Assembly: GCA_041940385.1 (NCBI GenBank)
Contig: JBGTSD010000059.1
Span: 1-19,141, forward strand
Direction of reading: 5' to 3'
DNA length: 19,141 nt
From: JACVCK01 sp041940385
GTDB taxonomy: Bacteria; Planctomycetota; Phycisphaerae; Phycisphaerales; UBA1924
A program made the translations under genes and the position numbers. How positions within the stretch are numbered: position 1 is the stretch's first letter; every line of letters begins with the position of its first letter. Shown here one piece after another: positions 12,545 through 19,141 of the stretch. The notes below the pieces were generated by a model. It saw nothing but the letters and a program-made list of their open reading frames with translations, was not told the origin of the DNA and ran no database searches.

Positions 12545-15500
12545 TCAGAATGGATTGGCGTCGTTCGGCGCGGCAGGCGGCGCGTGCACCGGGACGGCGA
12601 TCGGCGGGTCTTCGCCCGCGGCAGCCGCCTCGAGCTTGGCGCGCAGCGACTCGGCGCGGGTCAGCACCTCGCGCATGCCGCCGTCGAGCTGGTCGTCGGG
12701 GAGGGAATCAAGATTGAGATCGGCGATCGTCTTATCGGCGATGCCCGACGCACGCCGCCACGCCTCCGCGGCCTCGTCGCGCTTCCCGGCGGCCCACTGC
12801 GCATCGCCGAGATGGTCGTGGATGACGATGTAGGTGACCTCATCGAACGCCGCAGCCGTCAGATCGGCGGCGCGCTGGAGCAGCGTGACGGCGCCGGGGA
12901 TGATTCGACCGTCTTCGCCGGGCGCATCGTCGTACACGCCGCGCAGGTAACGGGCCCAGCCGAGCGAATCGACGATCGCGACGTCGTCGGGACGCTGTTC
13001 GTAGGCGGTCTCGATCATGCGTTCGGCGGCGTCGATGTCCTCGCCGCGCTCGAGCATGCGGTAGCCGAGGTTGTTGTTCGACATCGCGTGGCGCGGGTCG
13101 TACTCGAGCGAGAGGCGGTAGAGCCGGTCGGCGTCGTCCTCGTGACCGGCCTGGCTGAAGAAGTTGCCGATGAGGTGGGCGAAGTCCGCGGGCGTTTCGT
13201 CCACATTGTCGATGCGCCGTTGCAGGAGGACGTTGAGCACGTCGTCGATGCGCCCGTCCTCGACGATGACGCGCACGGCGCGCTCGCCCGACTCGCCGTC
13301 GGATTGCTCGAACGTCAGGCCGAGCCACGCGCTCCCGATGCGCGGATCGAGCGGCCGGGCCGTCGTGCCCGCCTGCTCGGCGACCGCCAGCGCCTCGGCG
13401 TAGTGCTGCCGCTCGGCGAGCGCCTGGATGGCGAGCAGGTGGTACGTCGTCGCGCCGGCGGGGGTCTGTCGGGTGGCCTCGCGTGCGGCCTCTGCGGCGC
13501 CGGCGCCGTCGTCGGTTCGGGCCAGCAGCACGATGCGGGCCCGGTGCGCCGGCTCCGGCAGCGTCGACGCGTGCTGACGCAGGACATCGATGAGGGCCAG
13601 CGCCGGGGCGATGAGCGCATCGTCGTTGACCGCCTTGTCCGCCGCGAGCAGCGCCGCGTTCGCCAGCCGCTCGGCCTGATCAGGGCGGAGCGTGACGCCG
13701 GCGCCGAGCGCTTCCTCGACGATCGATGCGGCGTCGAAGATGGCGCCGCGACGCACCTGCACCTCGGCGAGTTCGATCGCGGTGTCCGGCACGCGCGGCG
13801 AACGCGCGAGACGAATGGCGGCGAGCGCATCGGCCTCGTCGGGTCGCGACAGCGGCCCGCGCAGGATCGCCTCGAGCCGGCGGGACGCCTCCAGATCGTC
13901 GGGATGTTCGTCGAGCCGACGACGGAGCAGCGACTCCGCCTCGCCGGCGCGGTCCGACTGCGCCAGCGTGCGCGCCAACTCGCCGATGAGCGCGCCGTCG
14001 CCCGGGCGCAGCTCCAACTGTTCGCGCAGCCACGGCTCGGCAAGGTCGGCTCGTCCGGCGGAGAGCCACACGGCGACCAGCAGCGCCAGCGCCTCGCGGT
14101 CCGATGGGTCCTGCGTGACCAGATCGAGCAGCTCGCGCGTGGCCCGATCGACCTGGCCCACCGCGGCCATCTCGCGGGCCGCGAGTCGTCGGAGCGTCCG
14201 GCTGGACGGCGCGTTCTCGCGCAGCTCGCGCAGCGTCTGGGTGAGCTTGCCCTCGTTGGCGAGCGGACCGCCGGGCGCATACAGCGTGATCAGTCCGGCG
14301 TACGCCTCGTCGCGCGAAGGATCGATCACGGCGAGCAGCGCATACCACGTTGCGGCGGCGGGGAAGTCCGAGATCGCCATGCTCAGCTCGGCGGCGCGAA
14401 GCACGTGGAGCGGATCCGCGCGTTCTCCGGGAGTAACGGGCGGGAGCAGCGGCGCGAGCACGTCGCGCGCCTCGCGATACCGCTGCATGGCCTGGAGGGC
14501 GAGCACCTTCGCGTACCGGGCGTCGGCGGACGTTTCGGCGTCGAGCGACTGCAGCGCCTCGTCGGCCTCGGCCACGCGACCGAGCTGCACGAGGGTCTCG
14601 ATCTGCGCCACCAGCGCCGGCGTGTAGCCCGGGTGATCGGCGAGCAGCGCGACCAGGGACTGCTCCGACGCCGCGGGCTCGCGCAGCGCCACGAGCCGTG
14701 CTCGCAGGAGTCGGCCGGCGGGCGTCTGCGCCTCCGCCGCGGGCGTCTGCCGCCAGGCGTCGTTGAGCGCCTGCGACGACGGCCACGCGCGGAGCAGCGA
14801 ACGCGTGAATCGCGGCTCGTGCATCGGCGAGGCCTGGATGAGCGTGATGGTCTCGCGGATGGCGCCGCCCGGACCGAGCGGCGCGAGTCGGGCGTACAGC
14901 GCGTCGAGCGCCGCCGCGTCGGCGGGAGACTGGACGATCCGCGCGCGAAGCGTGGACACCGCCTGCGCATCGTCCATCGCCGCGGCGCGGGCTCGCGCGA
15001 TCTCGCTGCCGTTGCGACGCACCGATTCGGGCTCGAATCCCGCGACGGTCGCGTCGATGGCGCGCAGCATCGCGTCGCGATGGCCGCCATGGGACACGAT
15101 GTGCCGGACGAGCCCGACGTGCCGGTCCTCGATCCGGCCCACGCGCCGCGCATCTTCGACGACCGCGAGCGCCGCGGCGGCGGGGCTGCCGACCTTCATT
15201 GCCGCCAGCACGCGCCGGAGCAGGATCGCCTCGCCGTCGTCGAGCGACGGATATGCCGCGGCCTCGCGATAGGCGCGGAGCGCGTCGCCGGCGTCGCCAA
15301 GGCGCAGCCAGGCGTCGCCGATGTCGCGCCAATGGTCTGGACGCGAGCGATAGAGAATGCCGATGTCGCGCGAGTACCGCGAGGCCGTCGGGAAGGGCTC
15401 GGGGATCGTCGCGGCCAGCTCCAGCGCCTCGTTGCCCGCGGCGAGCCAGCCCTGCCGATGCAGCGCCGCGCCGAGCGAAGCCCCGATGACGTACGGCAGC

Positions 15501-16198
15501 GCCGCGTCGCGCGTCATGAGCGGCAGCCGCCAGGCGCGGGACAGCAATTCCACCGCTCGCTCGTCGTCGCCGACCTCCGCCGCCTCGCGGCCCAGATGTT
15601 CGAGCGCGCGGATGTTCTCGGGTTCGCGCACCAGCACGTCGCGGAATTCAGCGGTGGCGCCGATCCGATTGCCGCGCGCGAGCAGCGCCTCGGCCAGCGT
15701 GGCACGGATCTCCGGCGACCACGTGTCGAGCTCCGCCGCCGCGCGCAGGTCGCGCTCGGCGGCGACGACGTCGTTCGAGAGCAGCGCCGCGCGGCCGGAG
15801 GCGTAGAGACGCAGCGCATCCACCGGCGCCGCGTCGCTCGGGCCGCGATCGGGCGACGGCGCACTGCCGAATCGACGGATGGCTTCCGCGAGCGAAAGAC
15901 GCGCGACCGGGTCGTCGGCGTCCACCGGCTCGAACGCTGCGGCGTCGACGCCGGGCGGTGGGGGCGCAATCTCCGCGGCCTGGACGGGCCGCTTCGCCTC
16001 GCGCTGCGCGACGCGGACGAGCTCACCGTCTCGCGCCTCCGCGCTGGTCGCGACAAACGACGGCGCTGTCGTGGTGCAACCGGGAAGGATCGTCAGCCAC
16101 GACACGCCGATCGCGGCGCCTGCCACGAGCGCGACCGCGCCCCGGCGCACGTCCGATCGCCGAGAGCCGAGGGTCGCGCGTCGGGGGGCGTGGCGCAC
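12545..16198 (-). CDS. large TPR-repeat lipoprotein
   Basis: This 1217-residue protein is a predicted lipoprotein: an Arg-rich start, a hydrophobic stretch (about 21-38) and the lipobox ILPGC with C41 as the lipidated residue. Beyond a Pro/Ala-rich linker it consists of TPR-like helix pairs to the end, for instance ATLAEALLARGNRIGATAE and, near the C-terminus, SNNNLGYRMLERG, IVDSLGWARYLRG and HDHLGDAQWAAGKRDEA. The last block is like that of known envelope TPR lipoproteins. It probably scaffolds protein assemblies in the periplasm or on the outer membrane. I chose GTG 16198 because AAGGA lies 8 nt upstream, 4 nt past the previous stop; the longer reading starts inside the upstream gene. Confidence 0.85.
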   Translation of the reverse strand: MRHAPRRATLGSRRSDVRRGAVALVAGAAIGVSWLTILPGCTTTAPSFVATSAEARDGELVRVAQREAKRPVQAAEIAPPPPGVDAAAFEPVDADDPVARLSLAEAIRRFGSAPSPDRGPSDAAPVDALRLYASGRAALLSNDVVAAERDLRAAAELDTWSPEIRATLAEALLARGNRIGATAEFRDVLVREPENIRALEHLGREAAEVGDDERAVELLSRAWRLPLMTRDAALPYVIGASLGAALHRQGWLAAGNEALELAATIPEPFPTASRYSRDIGILYRSRPDHWRDIGDAWLRLGDAGDALRAYREAAAYPSLDDGEAILLRRVLAAMKVGSPAAAALAVVEDARRVGRIEDRHVGLVRHIVSHGGHRDAMLRAIDATVAGFEPESVRRNGSEIARARAAAMDDAQAVSTLRARIVQSPADAAALDALYARLAPLGPGGAIRETITLIQASPMHEPRFTRSLLRAWPSSQALNDAWRQTPAAEAQTPAGRLLRARLVALREPAASEQSLVALLADHPGYTPALVAQIETLVQLGRVAEADEALQSLDAETSADARYAKVLALQAMQRYREARDVLAPLLPPVTPGERADPLHVLRAAELSMAISDFPAAATWYALLAVIDPSRDEAYAGLITLYAPGGPLANEGKLTQTLRELRENAPSSRTLRRLAAREMAAVGQVDRATRELLDLVTQDPSDREALALLVAVWLSAGRADLAEPWLREQLELRPGDGALIGELARTLAQSDRAGEAESLLRRRLDEHPDDLEASRRLEAILRGPLSRPDEADALAAIRLARSPRVPDTAIELAEVQVRRGAIFDAASIVEEALGAGVTLRPDQAERLANAALLAADKAVNDDALIAPALALIDVLRQHASTLPEPAHRARIVLLARTDDGAGAAEAAREATRQTPAGATTYHLLAIQALAERQHYAEALAVAEQAGTTARPLDPRIGSAWLGLTFEQSDGESGERAVRVIVEDGRIDDVLNVLLQRRIDNVDETPADFAHLIGNFFSQAGHEDDADRLYRLSLEYDPRHAMSNNNLGYRMLERGEDIDAAERMIETAYEQRPDDVAIVDSLGWARYLRGVYDDAPGEDGRIIPGAVTLLQRAADLTAAAFDEVTYIVIHDHLGDAQWAAGKRDEAAEAWRRASGIADKTIADLNLDSLPDDQLDGGMREVLTRAESLRAKLEAAAAGEDPPIAVPVHAPPAAPNDANPF

Positions 16199-16202
16199 CG
16201 CT

Positions 16203-16874
16203 TCAGTCCTTCTTGGCCTTGGCGGCGGACTTGCGCGAGCCGGACTTCGCCCGACCTCGCCCGCCCTTCTTCGCGCCGCCTGTCTCACAGTGGCCCAGCA
16301 GGAGCATGTGCGTCTCGACGGCGTCGGTGGCCTTGACGTGGCGCTCGAGCGCCGAGGCCGCGGCGTCGAGCTCCGTGCCTTCGTCGAAGATGCCCTCGCC
16401 GATCAGCATGTCGAGCATGCGCTGGTCGAGCGGCGCCGCGTGCCCGCCGAGCCCCAGCAGCATCACGCGCCCGGCGACGAACGGCGGGATCTGGTCGAGC
16501 CCGTCGAGATACTGGCGCGCCGAGCGCTTGGGCATGTCCTTGAGATGGTCGAAGTTGATCGCGTGCTCGCGCAGGAACAGACTGTGCAGCGAGACCTTGA
16601 GGCGCGTCGCGCGCTCGTCGGCCTTCGGGTAGCGCGGGCCGATCGCCGCGACGATCTCCTCGGGGAGACTCACGCGCAGCTCGTTGAGGTCGATGAACGC
16701 GCCGGTGAGCTTCTTCATTGCCCGCTCGGCGTCGGCGAGCGACGCTTCCCAGAGCATGAACGACCAGAGGAACTGGTCCTTGAGCTCGAGCGGCAGCGGC
16801 TCGGGGGCGCCGAGCTTGTCGCGCACGCGCTTGACGAGAGAATCGAACGCCTTCACGGCGAGGCCGGTGCTCAC
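16203..16874 (-). CDS. HhH-GPD-like (endonuclease III-related) protein with basic tail
   Basis: This 223-residue protein resembles the helix-hairpin-helix glycosylase core: TGAFIDLNELRVSLPEEIVAAIG (58-79), YLDGLDQIPPFVAGRVMLLGLGG (122-144) as the hairpin, and APLDQRML (147-154). D150 matches the catalytic Asp of endonuclease III. The lysine of bifunctional glycosylases (in VGRKTA) is missing, and only one cysteine (C196) is present after the core, so there is no iron–sulfur cluster. The last 24 residues are Lys/Arg/Gly/Ser-rich. It could be a monofunctional glycosylase or a DNA- or RNA-binding derivative. It starts at GTG 16874, overlapping the rbfA stop as GTGA. Confidence 0.65.
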   Translation of the reverse strand: MSTGLAVKAFDSLVKRVRDKLGAPEPLPLELKDQFLWSFMLWEASLADAERAMKKLTGAFIDLNELRVSLPEEIVAAIGPRYPKADERATRLKVSLHSLFLREHAINFDHLKDMPKRSARQYLDGLDQIPPFVAGRVMLLGLGGHAAPLDQRMLDMLIGEGIFDEGTELDAAASALERHVKATDAVETHMLLLGHCETGGAKKGGRGRAKSGSRKSAAKAKKD

Positions 16875-17278
16875 GGTTCCTGCTCCGACGAATCCGCGGA
16901 CGCCTGATCGTCCGGCGGCGGGTTGTTCGCTGCGGCTCGCTCCTCGGCGGCGCGGGCGATCGCCGCGAGCGCCTCGGCTTCCTTCTTCAATGTCACGTCC
17001 AGCTCGAACGCCAGCTTCGGCATGCGCCGGACGACGATGCGATCGCCCACAAGCCGGCGGATGTGCTCGGTCGCGTGCACGAGCCCGTGCATCGTCAGGT
17101 CCTGCTGGCTCTGGGGAAGCACGGAGATCTTCACCGTCGCCAGCGTCTCGTCGCCCGAGATGCGCACGCCCGTCACGGTGATCAGCCCGCTGATCCGCGG
17201 GTCGGCGATCTCTCGCGCGATGACTTCCTGCACGGCGCGCTGGATCGCGGCGCCGAGCTGCTCGGTGCGGCGCGTCAC
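16871..17278 (-). CDS. rbfA: ribosome-binding factor A
   Basis: RbfA binds the 30S subunit and assists late 16S rRNA maturation and cold adaptation. The 135-residue protein has the KH-like fold of the family: RRTEQLGAAIQRAVQEVIAREI, then DPRISGLITVTGVRISGDE, TVKISVLP and HIRRLVGDRIVVRRMPKLAFELD. The C-terminus beyond about residue 108 is an Ala/Asp/Glu-rich extension. The start is GTG 17278, overlapping the TGA of the DUF503 gene. Translation of the unit therefore looks coupled from ylxP through rbfA to the HhH gene. Confidence 0.93.
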   Translation of the reverse strand: MTRRTEQLGAAIQRAVQEVIAREIADPRISGLITVTGVRISGDETLATVKISVLPQSQQDLTMHGLVHATEHIRRLVGDRIVVRRMPKLAFELDVTLKKEAEALAAIARAAEERAAANNPPPDDQASADSSEQEP

Positions 17279-17649
17279 GGCGTCGCCTCCGGCTCGTCGC
17301 GCCGCTCGCTCTCGGTCCAGAGCGGCTCGCCCTCGTCGGTCAGGAACGCCGTCGGCAACTGGTCGCCCTTGAACACCTCGCGCGAGACGTCGCCCAGCCG
17401 GGCGTTGGGCCACGCCCCGAGCTTCTTCACCACGCGGTCGAAGACCTGGTGGATGTAGGTGGGGGAATTCGACACCATCGAGAGCCCCATCAGCGCGAGA
17501 CGCTGGTGATCCAGCGCCGCCACCTCGGCGACGCTCACCATATGCTCGCGATGCAGCTTGTCCTTCACCGACTTCACCACGCGACGCTTGTCCTTCAGCG
17601 AACGGCTCTCGGGAACGATCAACTCGAACTGGAGCACTCCGACGAACAT
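17275..17649 (-). CDS. ylxP: DUF503 family protein (YlxP)
   Basis: This 124-residue protein begins MFVGVLQFELIVPESRSLKDKRRVVKSV, the family start, and continues with VSVAEVAALDHQRLALMGLSMVSN. YlxP is found with nusA, infB and rbfA in many bacteria, as here. It is thought to help ribosome assembly or translation; its molecular role is not settled. After about residue 90 the protein becomes Asp/Glu-rich and less typical. It lies 30 nt after infB with only a weak AGGG ahead of the ATG. Confidence 0.92.
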   Translation of the reverse strand: MFVGVLQFELIVPESRSLKDKRRVVKSVKDKLHREHMVSVAEVAALDHQRLALMGLSMVSNSPTYIHQVFDRVVKKLGAWPNARLGDVSREVFKGDQLPTAFLTDEGEPLWTESERRDEPEATP

Positions 17650-17679
17650 CCCTGAACGGGCCCGGGCGTTGGGGTTTCC

Positions 17680-19141
17680 TTACAGACTGCGGCGGACCTC
17701 GACCTTTCGGTAGCACTCGAGGATGTCGCCCTCCTTGATGTCGTCGTAGCCGGCGATCTTCATGCCGCACTCCTGACCGGAGCGGACTTCCTTGACGTCG
17801 TCCTTGAACCGCTTGAGCTGCTCGAGAACGCGGTCGTTCTCGATGACGATGTCGCCGCGGGTGACGCGGATGAGGGCGTTGCGCTCGATCGTGCCGTCCG
17901 TGATGTAGCAGCCCGCGACGGCGCCGACGCGCGTCACGCGGAAGACCTGACGCACCTCGGCGTGGCCCAGGATCTCCTGACGAACCTCCGGAGCGAGCAG
18001 GCCCTCGGCGGCCTTCTTCATGTCGTCCACGATGTCGTAGATGACCTGGTACGTGCGGATCTCCACGCCCTTGTGCTCGGCGAGCTGACGCGCCTTGCCG
18101 GACGGGATCACGTTGAAGCCGACGACGACCGCCTTCGACGCCTCGGACAGGATGATGTCCGACTCGTTGATGCCGCCGACCGCCGAGTGCAGCACGCGGA
18201 CCTTGACCTCGTCCGTCGAGACGCCCTCGATCGCCTGGCGCAGCACGTCCACCGAGCCCTGCACGTCCGCCTTGACGACGATGCGCAGCTCTTTGACCTC
18301 GCCCTCCTTGAGCTGGGCAAGAATCGAGTCCAGCGTCACCTTCGGCTGCGCCAGCTCCGCCTCACGATCGCGACGGCGGCGCTGCTCCGCGGCCTCCTGC
18401 GCCTGCTTGAGCGATTCGACGATGTAGAATTTGTCGCCCGCGTCCGGCAGTTGGTCCAGACCGGAGAGACGCACCGGCATCGCCGGCGTCGCCTCCTTCA
18501 GCCGCTCGCCGCGATCATCGACGATGTCGCGCACACGCCCGAACGCGCGCCCGGCGACGATGAAGTCACCGACCTTCAGCCGACCGTTCTGCACGAGCAC
18601 GTTCGCCGTGGGGCCGCGGCCCTCTTCGAGCTTGGCCTCGATGACGGTGCCGTTGGACGGCCCGCCGAAGTCGGAGGTGAGCTCGAGGAGCTGCGCCTGG
18701 TAGTCGAGCGTCTCGAGCAGCTCGGTGATGCCCGTGCCCTTCACGGCGCTCACGCGCATGACTTCGGTATCGCCGCCCCATTCCGTCGGGTTTAGGCCGT
18801 GCTCGGCGAGCTGACCGAGGATGCGCTGGATGTTGGAGTCCGTCGCCTCCGCCTTGTCGATCTTGTTGAGCGCCACCACGATCGGCACCTTCGCGGCCTT
18901 GGCGTGGTTGATGGACTCGATGGACTGCGGCATGACGCCGTCGTCCGCCGCGATGACCAGCACGACGATGTCCGTGAGACTGGCGCCGCGCGAGCGCATC
19001 GCGGTGAACGCCTCGTGTCCGGGCGTATCGAAGAAGACGATCTGCTTCTTCTCGCCGGCGACCTCGAGGGGCACGCGGAACGCGCTGGTGGCCTGGGTGA
19101 TGCCGCCGGCCTCGCCCTCGGCGACCTTGGCCTTGCGGATG
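17680..19141 (-). CDS. infB: translation initiation factor IF-2 (partial, 5' end outside window)
   Basis: This is the C-terminal 487 residues of IF-2, the GTPase that places fMet-tRNA on the 30S subunit. The 5' end is beyond the right edge, so the Ala/Pro-rich N-domain and the G1 loop are not visible. Present are EAGGITQ (switch 1), DTPGHEAF (19006-19029), NKID (18856-18867), domain II, the linker helix with ADVQGSVDVL of domain III, and the C-terminal fMet-tRNA domain with FRVTRVGAVAGCYITDGTIERN. No frameshift is seen. It is the first visible gene of the unit that continues through ylxP and rbfA. Confidence 0.97.
   Translation of the reverse strand, partial: IRKAKVAEGEAGGITQATSAFRVPLEVAGEKKQIVFFDTPGHEAFTAMRSRGASLTDIVVLVIAADDGVMPQSIESINHAKAAKVPIVVALNKIDKAEATDSNIQRILGQLAEHGLNPTEWGGDTEVMRVSAVKGTGITELLETLDYQAQLLELTSDFGGPSNGTVIEAKLEEGRGPTANVLVQNGRLKVGDFIVAGRAFGRVRDIVDDRGERLKEATPAMPVRLSGLDQLPDAGDKFYIVESLKQAQEAAEQRRRRDREAELAQPKVTLDSILAQLKEGEVKELRIVVKADVQGSVDVLRQAIEGVSTDEVKVRVLHSAVGGINESDIILSEASKAVVVGFNVIPSGKARQLAEHKGVEIRTYQVIYDIVDDMKKAAEGLLAPEVRQEILGHAEVRQVFRVTRVGAVAGCYITDGTIERNALIRVTRGDIVIENDRVLEQLKRFKDDVKEVRSGQECGMKIAGYDDIKEGDILECYRKVEVRRSL

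Noticed and set aside
12512..16336. A 1274-codon plus-strand open frame, longer than the TPR gene it lies opposite
   Set aside because: Its composition is the complement of GC-rich codons (Arg, Gly, Val, Ala, His), with no recognisable motif. The opposite strand has a ribosome binding site, a lipobox and TPR repeats.

Overview
This window is high-GC DNA whose gene set and gene style suggest a planctomycete, most likely of the Phycisphaerae type. That assignment is an inference. It rests on the very GC-rich codon use, on a TPR–YggX fusion, on a DUF58 protein of the planctomycete kind, and on a large TPR lipoprotein. There is no rRNA or other marker to confirm it. I see no tRNA, rRNA, CRISPR array, insertion sequence or integrase.

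Layout. On the minus strand from the left edge lie a sigma-54 response regulator (cut by the edge), its soluble histidine kinase, an HtpX-type membrane protease and a TauE/SafE permease. From about 3.43 kb come plus-strand genes: a FruK-like PfkB sugar kinase, a 3D-domain cell-wall protein behind a long leader with several possible hairpins, and a DUF58 protein. A small two-helix membrane protein and a TPR–YggX fusion protein follow on the minus strand. Then come plus-strand pyrD (dihydroorotate dehydrogenase, class 1B), a small zincin metalloprotease coupled to it, and a two-domain SppA peptidase.

Between sppA and yebC sits a two-gene block (10605-11789) with clearly lower GC and different codon use. 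It encodes a GHKL ATPase with an apparent N-terminal STAS-like domain and a small DUF4325 (STAS-like) protein. It looks like a compact partner-switching module that entered a core-gene locus. It is the best candidate here for an undescribed system.

The right third is one long minus-strand unit, read right to left: infB (cut by the edge), ylxP/DUF503, rbfA, an HhH-GPD-like protein, a 1217-residue TPR lipoprotein and yebC. The ylxP/rbfA and rbfA/HhH junctions are GTGA overlaps and the next gap is 4 nt, so the genes are probably translationally coupled. The unit joins initiation (IF-2), 30S maturation (RbfA) and YebC, a translation or regulatory factor, with a DNA-repair-like protein and an envelope lipoprotein.

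Several plus-strand genes have a TANNNT box 6-9 nt before the start codon and no ribosome binding site, which suggests leaderless transcription. Almost every very long reading frame antisense to these genes is a high-GC shadow.
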